The translations under genes and the position numbers were made by a program. 36,907 bases of DNA from an uncultured Eubacteriales bacterium (lineage in GTDB: Bacteria; Bacillota; Clostridia; Lachnospirales; Lachnospiraceae), in NCBI GenBank assembly GCA_900548855.1, contig URMF01000036.1, positions 1 through 36,907 of the forward strand. The letters run 5' to 3'. The notes under the pieces are model-generated. The model was not told where the DNA came from. It ran no database searches and worked only from the letters and a program-made list of their open reading frames with translations. Positions 30,781 through 36,907 of the stretch are shown in pieces. The stretch's first letter is position 1; every line of letters begins with the position of its first letter.

Positions 30781-32561
30781 TTAAACGAATCTTTAAAAAT
30801 ACATTTTGGGTATCTATGGCAACCTTATTCATATCTTATGTAATCATAGTAGGTATTTTATATGATTACTTTGACAGCCAGATTAAAACAGAGCTTAAGT
30901 TGGAAGCAGAATATATAGCTTGCGGCATTGATGTCGTCGGAGAAGAATATCTTACCAATTTTAATCAGAATGTATTCATTAATCAGAATATTGATACATC
31001 AGAAGCCCATAAAAACAGAATTACATGGGTAGATAAGGATGGAAATGTATTATTCGATTCGGATGTAGATGAGAAAAGAATGGAAAACCACAAAGGCAGG
31101 GATGAAATACAGGATGCAATCGAAGAGGGAGAGGGATATGTTGTAAGATATTCCAATACGCTAGACGAGCGGACTGTTTATTATGCAGTGGAATTAAGGG
31201 ATGGCTCGGTTTTACGCGTGTCCAGTGCTTACAATACTGTATTTTCCATTGTAATTGCCATGCTGCAGCCCACTGCATTTCTTGTTTTTCTCATAATTAT
31301 TTTGTCTTACTTTATGTCAAAAAGTGTAGCTAAAAATATTGTGGCACCTATTAATAATATGGATTTATTATATGGTGAGATGGATGAGGAATACGAGGAG
31401 TTGGTTCCTCTTCTGAAGCGTATCCGGAAACAAAATATATTAATAGACCAGCAAATGGATGATTTGCGAAGCCAGCAGGCAAAGTTTCAGGCTCTTACGG
31501 AGCATATGTGTGAAGGCTTTTTGGTGCTTGACCGGAATGAAAAGATTTTATCCTATAATATGGCGGCAGTGGAACTGTTAGAGGCATCAAAAGAAATAGA
31601 TTATACAGGGCAGAATATAGTCAGCTTTGACCGTAACCGGAATGTTAGGGAGGCGGTACAGGAGGCATTGAAAGGAATTCGCAGCCAGAGAGATTTGGAG
31701 ACAGGAGACCGCATTTACCGGATATTGGCAAATCCGATTATCATAGAAGACGTGGTAAGGGATGAGACTGTTGTCCGGCAGGCGCCGAAGGATGTGTCCG
31801 TTCCGGCAGAGCAGGTGGACGGTGTTATCATTATTGTTTTAGACGAGACCGAAAAGGAAAAGCGGGAACAACTGAGGAGAGAATTTACCTCCAATGTGTC
31901 TCATGAACTTAAGACACCACTGACTTCTATATCCGGAGTAGCTGAGATAATCATGAATGGAATTGTAAAACCGGAGGATATTCCGGGGTTTGCAAAAAAT
32001 ATATATGAAGAGGCGGGAAGGCTGATTGATTTGGTTAATGATATTATTTTCCTGTCCAAGTTAGATGAGGGATCGGTAACCTATGAGACAGAGGAAATAC
32101 ATTTAAGAGAATTGGCAAAGCAGGTAAAGGAGAGACTAAAAATTCCATGTAAGAGTAAAGAGGTATCCATTCATATTGTTGGAGAAGATATTGTGATGGA
32201 AGGAATTTCGTCCATGATAGAAGAGGTACTATATAATCTGTGCGACAATGGAATAAAATATAACCGACAGGGGGGGAAGGTGGCTGTAACCCTTCATTCC
32301 GTTATGGAGGACGGTATTATCAAAGCGGTTATTACAGTGGAGGATACCGGTATTGGAATTCCACCAGAGGAGCAGGAACGTATTTTTGAACGGTTTTACA
32401 GAGTGGATAAAAGCCATTCCAAGGCAGTCGGCGGAACCGGACTGGGGCTTTCCATCGTAAAGCATGTGGTGCTGCTTCATCATGGAAATATTGGAATAAA
32501 GAGCGGGGCAGGAAACGGAACCACTATCACTGTGGTTTTGCCTGTAAAACGGGAATGCTGA
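30777..32561 (+). CDS. phoR: PhoR-like sensor histidine kinase
   Basis: Membrane kinase paired with the regulator upstream. 594 aa. TM1 about 8-30, an extracytoplasmic sensor domain of about 125 residues, TM2 about 154-178, a HAMP-like segment, a PAS domain (about 232-355, MCEGFLVLDRNEKILSYNMAAVELL), HisKA with H376 (FTSNVSHELKTPLTSI), and HATPase_c with N box NLCDNGIKYN (N487, N491), G1 VEDTGIGIPP (D523), F box and G2 GGTGLGLSIVKHVV. The layout TM-sensor-TM-HAMP-PAS-kinase matches Bacillus/Clostridial PhoR. It is translationally coupled to phoB (ATGA). No defects seen. Confidence 0.9.
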   Translation: MIKRIFKNTFWVSMATLFISYVIIVGILYDYFDSQIKTELKLEAEYIACGIDVVGEEYLTNFNQNVFINQNIDTSEAHKNRITWVDKDGNVLFDSDVDEKRMENHKGRDEIQDAIEEGEGYVVRYSNTLDERTVYYAVELRDGSVLRVSSAYNTVFSIVIAMLQPTAFLVFLIIILSYFMSKSVAKNIVAPINNMDLLYGEMDEEYEELVPLLKRIRKQNILIDQQMDDLRSQQAKFQALTEHMCEGFLVLDRNEKILSYNMAAVELLEASKEIDYTGQNIVSFDRNRNVREAVQEALKGIRSQRDLETGDRIYRILANPIIIEDVVRDETVVRQAPKDVSVPAEQVDGVIIIVLDETEKEKREQLRREFTSNVSHELKTPLTSISGVAEIIMNGIVKPEDIPGFAKNIYEEAGRLIDLVNDIIFLSKLDEGSVTYETEEIHLRELAKQVKERLKIPCKSKEVSIHIVGEDIVMEGISSMIEEVLYNLCDNGIKYNRQGGKVAVTLHSVMEDGIIKAVITVEDTGIGIPPEEQERIFERFYRVDKSHSKAVGGTGLGLSIVKHVVLLHHGNIGIKSGAGNGTTITVVLPVKREC

Positions 32562-32602
32562 GTGTTAAAATACGGAAGTGGAAGAAAAAATGAATATAAT
32601 GG

Positions 32603-32631
32603 TTGTGAAAATATCTGAAATAGAGTAAAAT
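32603..32631 (+). promoter_or_regulatory. Putative sigma-A promoter of the NfeD-SPFH genes
   Basis: TTGTGA (32603-32608), a 17-bp spacer and TAAAAT (32626-32631), 41 bases before the next ATG. Confidence 0.6.
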
Positions 32632-32672
32632 AGCGTATAAGGGAAATCCGTAAAGGAAAGGGAGGTATACGT

Positions 32673-33116
32673 ATGATAGAAGTAATATGCTGGCTGTTAC
32701 TTGCGGCAATCTTCATTGTGTTCGAGATTATCTCACTGGGCCTTACCACAATCTGGTTTGCAGGAGGAGCCTTTGTGGCAGCGGTTGCCGGTGCTTGTGG
32801 CGCAGGTTTGGCAATACAGATTATTTTGTTTATAGTGGTTTCTGTTGTTTTACTGGTGATGACACGACCGATTGCAGTGAAGCATTTAGATGCAAGGACG
32901 GAAAAAACCAATTCAGAAGCATTAATTGGACAAAAGGCGTATGTTTTACAGGAAATTGATAATCTGAAGGAAGTAGGTCAGGCGAAGATTAATGGTATGG
33001 AATGGACGGCAAGAGCGAAAGAGGATTCCTTGATAATTCCGGCAGGAGAGACTGTTAAGGTAGTTGACATTCAGGGGGTTAAGCTGATTGTTGAGAAAAT
33101 AGCCGAAGCGGAGTAG
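32673..33116 (+). CDS. NfeD-like membrane protein
   Basis: 147 aa, ATG 32673 with GGGAGG upstream. Two or three membrane segments occupy residues 1-65 (CWLLLAAIFIVFEIISLGLTTIWFAGGAFVAAVAGACGAG and IQIILFIVVSVVLLVM). A soluble OB-fold domain follows (about 80-145, ALIGQKAYVLQEIDNLKEVGQAKINGMEWTARAKEDSLIIPAGETVKVVDIQGVKLIVEK). This is the short NfeD1b form. It is typically encoded next to an SPFH/stomatin gene, exactly as here, and is thought to act with it in membrane microdomain function or protein quality control. Confidence 0.9.
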   Translation: MIEVICWLLLAAIFIVFEIISLGLTTIWFAGGAFVAAVAGACGAGLAIQIILFIVVSVVLLVMTRPIAVKHLDARTEKTNSEALIGQKAYVLQEIDNLKEVGQAKINGMEWTARAKEDSLIIPAGETVKVVDIQGVKLIVEKIAEAE

Positions 33117-33156
33117 TTTTCGTTATTTCAATGTTTAATGAGAAAAGGAGAAAGTT

Positions 33157-34086
33157 ATGGGTATAGGTTTTGGATTTGTTGTATTTATTTTATTTGTTGC
33201 GATAATTGTGGTTATGAGCAGTATCCGTATTGTTCCCCAGGCACATGCGTATGTTATTGAGCGTTTGGGAACTTATACAGGCACATGGTCCGTTGGTTTA
33301 CATTTAAAGGTACCAGTGATTGATAAGGTTGCAAAGAGGGTTACACTGAAGGAACAGGTTGTGGATTTTGCACCACAGCCGGTTATCACCAAGGATAATG
33401 TAACGATGCGGATTGATACGGTAGTATTTTTCCAGATTACAGATCCTAAGCTATTCTGCTACGGTGTGGAGAATCCGATTATGGCAATTGAGAATTTAAC
33501 GGCAACTACGCTTCGTAATATTATTGGTGATTTGGAGCTAGACCAGACTCTTACATCAAGAGAGACTATTAATACGAAGATGAGGGCTACTCTGGATGAG
33601 GCGACGGACCCTTGGGGAATTAAGGTAAACCGTGTAGAGCTTAAGAATATCATACCTCCGGCTGCAATTCAGGATGCTATGGAAAAGCAGATGAAGGCAG
33701 AGCGTGAGAGACGTGAGCAGATTCTGATTGCAGAAGGTGAGAAGAAATCCGCAGTCCTTCGGGCAGAGGGTCAGAAGGAGTCGGTTATCTTAGAGGCAGA
33801 GGCAGAAAAACAGTCCGCAATTCTTCGGGCAGAAGCTAAAAAAGAGGCTACAATCCGTGAGGCAGAGGGTCAGGCAGAGGCGATTCTTGCTATTCAGAAG
33901 GCGAATGCAGACGGTATCCGTTTACTGAATGAGTCTGCACCATCTGGTGAAGTAATCCAGTTAAAGAGTTTGGAGGCATTTAGCAAGGCAGCAGATGGTA
34001 AAGCTACCAAGATTATTATTCCTTCTGAGATTCAGAGCTTAGCTGGTCTTGCAAAATCTGTTGTGGAAGTGGCGAAGGATGAATAA
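33157..34086 (+). CDS. SPFH/Band 7 (stomatin-like, QmcA-type) protein
   Basis: 309 aa, ATG 33157 with AAAAGGAG upstream. One N-terminal membrane segment (1-22) is followed by the SPFH domain: RIVPQAHAYVIERLGTYTGTWSVGLHLKVPVIDKV, ...KDNVTMRIDTVVFFQITDPKLFCYGV and LRNIIGDLELDQTLTSRETIN. A long Ala/Glu-rich coiled coil (about 175-260, with imperfect heptads such as EGEKKSAVLRAEGQKESVILEAEAE) and a C-terminal hydrophobic part complete it. The family forms large membrane-bound oligomeric cages. The gene is 40 bases after its NfeD partner. The precise cargo or partner protease is not known from the sequence. Confidence 0.93.
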   Translation: MGIGFGFVVFILFVAIIVVMSSIRIVPQAHAYVIERLGTYTGTWSVGLHLKVPVIDKVAKRVTLKEQVVDFAPQPVITKDNVTMRIDTVVFFQITDPKLFCYGVENPIMAIENLTATTLRNIIGDLELDQTLTSRETINTKMRATLDEATDPWGIKVNRVELKNIIPPAAIQDAMEKQMKAERERREQILIAEGEKKSAVLRAEGQKESVILEAEAEKQSAILRAEAKKEATIREAEGQAEAILAIQKANADGIRLLNESAPSGEVIQLKSLEAFSKAADGKATKIIIPSEIQSLAGLAKSVVEVAKDE

Positions 34087-34157
34087 TATAGAATCCGGAT
34101 TCAGAGCGGTGTGCCGCAAAATGAGCCTGGCATAGTGCTTAGAAAAGTATGAATATG

Positions 34158-34206
34158 GCAATCATTCGGAATAAGAAGCAGTTCTTTTCCGGATGGTTGC
34201 TTTTTT
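34158..34206 (+). terminator. Intrinsic terminator after the SPFH gene
   Basis: GCAATCATTCGGAA (34158-34171) pairs with TTCCGGATGGTTGC (34187-34200), 14 bp with two G-U pairs, followed by TTTTTT. Confidence 0.9.
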
Positions 34207-34230
34207 CAAAGGTGATGGGAGGATAATACT

Positions 34231-35547
34231 TTGAAATGGAAAATTGAGAAAAAATATTTAAAGGTTGGACTGATTGCGTTGGGAGTAATCGTGCTGGCAA
34301 TTTTATTTCAGTATATGTTAGAGCATGAGGCAGAGGTACAACAATTTGAAACCCTTGTGAAGCAGACTATAGCACCTATTGTATTTGGTTTTATATTGGC
34401 ATATCTGTTAAATCCTGTTTTGAAATTTTTTGAACGCTATGTTTTTACACCGGTTGCAAAGAAGCTTTGGAGAAAGGAAGAGCAGGAGAAACATAGAAAT
34501 AAATTTTCAAGGGCATTTGGCGTTTTCTGTACTATTATACTGTTCCTGATTATTTTGGGAGGCGGTCTTTATCTGGTTATTCCTCAAGTATATCAGTCAT
34601 TGAGTAAAATTGTATCGGATGCACCCCATTATTATAATACAGTGGCAAAATGGGTGGAATCCTTGGAACCGGATAAATCCGAAGTACGCAAATATGTGCT
34701 GCTGGCACTGGACCGTATATATTCTCAGGCAATTACCTATTTGAACCAGGATATTCTTCCTAATATGGACAAGATTGTTGCCGGTATCACTTCTGGAATT
34801 GTGGGTGGATTGAAAATGGTACTCAATTTTATTCTGGCAATCATTATTTCTGTTTATGTTATGGCAGAAAAAGAGACCTTGATTTGTGTAGGTAAGAAGA
34901 TAACCTTCAGTCTGTTTAATACAAGAAATGCCAATGGTATTATACGAGGTGTACGGTATGTGAATCAGGTATTTGGTGGATTTATCAACGGTAAAATTAT
35001 TGATTCCTTTATTATCGGTGTTATATGTTATGTGTTTATGCAGATAGTAGGCTTTGACTATACAGTTTTGATTAGTATTGTTATTGGCGTGACGAATATA
35101 ATTCCGTATTTTGGACCATTTATTGGGGCAATTCCAAGTGTATTGATTTTGTTGATGGTAGATTTTAAAGAGGGACTTATCTTTGCAATATTTGTCATTG
35201 TGTTGCAGCAGGTGGATGGCAATATTATTGGTCCTCTTATTTTAGGAGACCGGTTAAAGATTTCCAGTATGTGGATTTTGTTTGCGATTCTAATTGGCGG
35301 GGGCTTCTTTGGAGTACCGGGAATGATTTTAGGAGCACCTTGTTTTGCATGTATCTATGCGCTGATTAGTTCCATCTGTAAGGTGAAATTAAAGGAAAAG
35401 AAGCTTCCGGTTATGACAGGTGCTTATTATTCCATTGACCAGGTGGAGGATGGGGGAATCATTCATGAACTGCAGACACAAATTAGCCGGGAAGAAAGAA
35501 AAAATGGAGATATAGTAATTTCCAAGGGGGAGCAAGAGGACAAATAA
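34231..35547 (+). CDS. AI-2E family transporter / permease
   Basis: 438-aa polytopic membrane protein. Start TTG 34231 with GGAGG at 34218-34222. Hydrophobic helices are seen near residues 10-30, 45-65, 90-115, 190-215 and four more between 260 and 365, including the family segment VTNIIPYFGPFIGAIPSVLILLMVDFKEGLIFAIFVIVLQQVDGNIIGPLILGDRLKISSMWILFAILIGGGFFGVPGMILGAP. This last segment is diagnostic of the AI-2E family. Despite the name, most members have unknown substrates; some export autoinducer-2 and some are Na+/H+ antiporters. A soluble acidic C-terminus follows. The promoter was not resolved. Confidence 0.9.
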   Translation: MKWKIEKKYLKVGLIALGVIVLAILFQYMLEHEAEVQQFETLVKQTIAPIVFGFILAYLLNPVLKFFERYVFTPVAKKLWRKEEQEKHRNKFSRAFGVFCTIILFLIILGGGLYLVIPQVYQSLSKIVSDAPHYYNTVAKWVESLEPDKSEVRKYVLLALDRIYSQAITYLNQDILPNMDKIVAGITSGIVGGLKMVLNFILAIIISVYVMAEKETLICVGKKITFSLFNTRNANGIIRGVRYVNQVFGGFINGKIIDSFIIGVICYVFMQIVGFDYTVLISIVIGVTNIIPYFGPFIGAIPSVLILLMVDFKEGLIFAIFVIVLQQVDGNIIGPLILGDRLKISSMWILFAILIGGGFFGVPGMILGAPCFACIYALISSICKVKLKEKKLPVMTGAYYSIDQVEDGGIIHELQTQISREERKNGDIVISKGEQEDK

Positions 35548-35575
35548 ATTTATAAAGAATTAGGAAGTGGGAAAA

Positions 35576-36451
35576 ATGATTCAGGATGATTTAAAGGAAA
35601 AAAAAGCAGGTCTGATATTAGAGGGAGGCGCTTCAAGAGGTGTTTTTACGGCAGGAGCATTGGATTTTCTGCTGGAGCAGGATTTTCTGTTCCCCTATGT
35701 GATTGGTGTTTCAGCAGGAGCCTGTAATGCATTAAGCTATGTTTCAAAACAGAAGGGAAGAAGCTTTAACTGTATGGCACCGGAAAAGAAGGAGGATAAC
35801 TATAAGAATTCTTTTAGAAAAGCAATTCATGACCGCAGCATTTACGATATGGATAAGTTGTTTGAAACCTTTCCTAATGAAACGTTTCCTTATGATTTTG
35901 AAGCTTATATAAATCAGGGAATGGAATGTGAAATGGTGGTAACCAATGTATTGACGGGACAGGCAGAATATATGCAGGAAAAGGAAAGTGTGGCGAGACT
36001 TTGTAATATCTGCCGGGCATCCGCCAGTCTTCCATTGGCAGCACCAATGGTCACTATAGATGGGATTCCGTATCTGGATGGCGGATTGGCGGATTCTATT
36101 CCTTTGAAGCATGCGTTGAAAACAGGGCATAAGAAAAATGTGCTGATATTGACAAGACCATACGGATACCGGAAGAAATTTCCAAGTGAAAAGGCAAGAA
36201 TGTATGTAGCATTTTTTAAGGAGTATCCGAATCTGGTAAAGAGTATCTATTATCGTCCTTTTTATTATAATAAGCGGATGGAGGCAATTGAACGGTTAGA
36301 ACGAGAGAAAAAGATTTTTGTCCTTCGCCCATCCTTAAAATGTCCAAGCAGGACAGAGGTGAGCCGGGATAAGCTTCAGGCGTTCTATAACCATGGCTAT
36401 CATACCATGGTTATAGAATTTGATAGAATGAAAGAGTTCTTAGGGGTTTAG
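35576..36451 (+). CDS. Patatin-like phospholipase
   Basis: 291 aa. ATG 35576 is preferred to an in-frame GTG at 35567, because AGGAAG (35562-35567) is spaced for the ATG. The oxyanion region is LILEGGASRGVFTAGALDFLL, the nucleophile elbow GVSAG with S46, and the dyad Asp in YLDGGLADSIPL (D168), so the Ser-Asp lipase dyad is complete. No signal peptide, so it acts on lipids or acyl esters from the cytoplasmic side. It resembles short bacterial patatins such as RssA/YqhO-like hydrolases. The start lies 28 bases after the AI-2E gene; probably one transcript. A perfect 14-bp inverted repeat lies inside its 3' end. Confidence 0.92.
   Translation: MIQDDLKEKKAGLILEGGASRGVFTAGALDFLLEQDFLFPYVIGVSAGACNALSYVSKQKGRSFNCMAPEKKEDNYKNSFRKAIHDRSIYDMDKLFETFPNETFPYDFEAYINQGMECEMVVTNVLTGQAEYMQEKESVARLCNICRASASLPLAAPMVTIDGIPYLDGGLADSIPLKHALKTGHKKNVLILTRPYGYRKKFPSEKARMYVAFFKEYPNLVKSIYYRPFYYNKRMEAIERLEREKKIFVLRPSLKCPSRTEVSRDKLQAFYNHGYHTMVIEFDRMKEFLGV
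36383..36418 (+). repeat. Perfect 14-bp inverted repeat inside the patatin gene
   Basis: TTCTATAACCATGG (36383-36396), loop CTATCATA, CCATGGTTATAGAA (36405-36418). The arms lie in codons for FYNHG and TMVIE near the C-terminus. No T run follows. Confidence 0.9.
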
Positions 36452-36492
36452 TCCCTGCAGAATAGCTTAAGCTGTAATTTAGAGTGTATTGC

Positions 36493-36672
36493 TTATAGAA
36501 AACGGTTACGTTCCGGGCTGTAGGTGTAATCAATGGCAGACAGCTTTTCAACCAGTTCCTGCTGGTTAAGGTTTAAGTCCTCGCAGAGAAGCGCAAGATT
36601 GCCATACTCGTCCCGGAGCTTTGTGTTGATGAAGCTTAACAGTATCATTGGGTCATTTGGAATATTTGACAT
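36493..36672 (-). CDS. DUF4250 domain-containing small protein
   Basis: A 59-aa gene on the minus strand, convergent with the patatin gene. The ATG (complement of 36670-36672) has AAAGGAG about 7 bases upstream on the minus strand, and a TAA stop lies at 36493-36495. The product begins MSNIPNDPMILLSFINTKLR, continues with DEYGNLALLCEDLNLNQQELVEKL and ends IDYTYSPERNRFL. This matches the short DUF4250 family found in Lachnospiraceae and related Clostridia (IPxDPxMLLSxVNTKLRD...LC.DL...KL..I.Y.Y...N.F). The C-terminal half looks like a helix-turn-helix. Its function is unknown. Its promoter probably lies in the repeat-rich region 36690-36907. Confidence 0.88.
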   Translation of the reverse strand: MSNIPNDPMILLSFINTKLRDEYGNLALLCEDLNLNQQELVEKLSAIDYTYSPERNRFL

Positions 36673-36701
36673 GGGATTCTCCTTTCCTATTTGTGATGGT
36701 T

Positions 36702-36727
36702 TAGATAATTGCGAAACTCAGTTTTTG
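36702..36727 (+). repeat. Dispersed repeat, copy 2
   Basis: TAGATAATTGCGAAACTCAG followed by TTTTTG, similar to 8469-8498. It lies just upstream of the DUF4250 gene, in the same + orientation as copy 1. Confidence 0.6.
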
Positions 36728-36907
36728 AAGCCGAACGTTGTACAAAATAAACAATTCAACGCAAGGCACGTAGCTTTGCATACCTTTCTACTAGGCTCAA
36801 CTTCGTTTCGCCAAGTATACAGGCATTGCACTACTTGTCGCTCGTAACGGTACTAAGCAATGTAACACTCTGCACACCAAGTGTGCAGGTGTACTTTCGT
36901 ACTAAGC
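36728..36907 (+). repeat. Hairpin-rich intergenic repeat region, cut by the window end
   Basis: No gene is supported here. It contains GCAAGGC/GCTTTGC, CATTGC (36824-36829)/GCAATG (36857-36862) and CTGCACAC-CAA-GTGTGCAG (perfect 8 bp, 36870-36888). GTACTAAGC occurs twice (36850-36858 and 36899-36907). GTGTACTTTCGTACTAA (36889-36905) resembles the segment at 11721-11737. Confidence 0.55.

Noticed and set aside
32480..32911. Open frame of 143 aa on the minus strand
   Set aside because: Antisense to the end of phoR and the start of the NfeD gene, with no motif or ribosome site.
34231..35547. Autoinducer-2 exporter and hence quorum sensing locus
   Set aside because: The AI-2E family name is broad; no luxS or sensing gene is near, so the substrate is left open.
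36533..36847. Open frame of 104 aa on the plus strand near the window end
   Set aside because: It is antisense to the DUF4250 gene, which has a family match and ribosome binding site, and then runs into hairpin repeats.

Overview
The window looks like chromosomal DNA of a low-GC, spore-forming Firmicute, most likely a Lachnospiraceae member (Roseburia/Agathobacter/Blautia-like). The reasons are the order ftsZ - spoIIGA - sigE - sigG, class-typical proteins such as a 59-aa DUF4250 protein, strong AGGAGG-type ribosome binding sites and frequent TTG starts. The species cannot be named from the sequence alone. All recognised genes except the last lie on the + strand. I saw no rRNA, tRNA, CRISPR array, transposase or prophage gene.

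Layout. (1) 1-2821: end of ftsZ, a terminator, then the sporulation module spoIIGA (pro-sigma-E protease), sigE and sigG, behind a promoter that looks Spo0A-dependent. (2) 2833-6829: a small P-loop kinase with a clear sigma-A promoter, a GlgB-family protein with altered catalytic residues, and a MscS-type channel. (3) 6957-8265: an argD-like aminotransferase. (4) 8266-20735: an accessory defence island with a complete type I restriction-modification system (hsdR, hsdM, hsdS), an AT-rich cluster of a DUF2971 protein, a DUF6602/PD-(D/E)xK-like protein and a SIR2-domain protein, and an AlbA_2/ATPase-like protein followed by a 12-bp tandem repeat. (5) 20736-25433: a small alpha/beta hydrolase, argH, an 83-aa acidic protein, nadB and nadC. 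(6) 25434-32561: the phosphate regulon pstS-pstC-pstA-pstB-phoU and a PhoB/PhoR-like two-component system, with 11-bp-phased TTTAACA-type boxes before both pstS and the regulator. (7) 32603-36451: an NfeD-like protein plus SPFH protein pair, an AI-2E-family membrane protein and a patatin-like phospholipase. (8) 36452-36907: a DUF4250 gene on the minus strand and a hairpin-rich intergenic repeat region.

How the genes work together. SpoIIGA activates SigE in the mother cell and SigG acts in the forespore. ArgD and ArgH belong to the same arginine pathway and flank the defence island, which suggests insertion between housekeeping genes. NadB and NadC are two of three steps of de novo NAD synthesis; nadA is not present here. 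The Pst transporter, PhoU and PhoBR form a phosphate-sensing unit whose promoters carry matching boxes.

Most notable: PstS appears circularly permuted (its usual C-terminal half comes first); the GlgB-like enzyme has lost two normally invariant catalytic residues; the DUF2971-DUF6602-SIR2 cluster is a candidate uncharacterised defence system; and the AlbA_2/ATPase gene carries KKAT-coding repeats that recur just after its stop codon, where recombination would remove its C-terminal DNA-binding domain.
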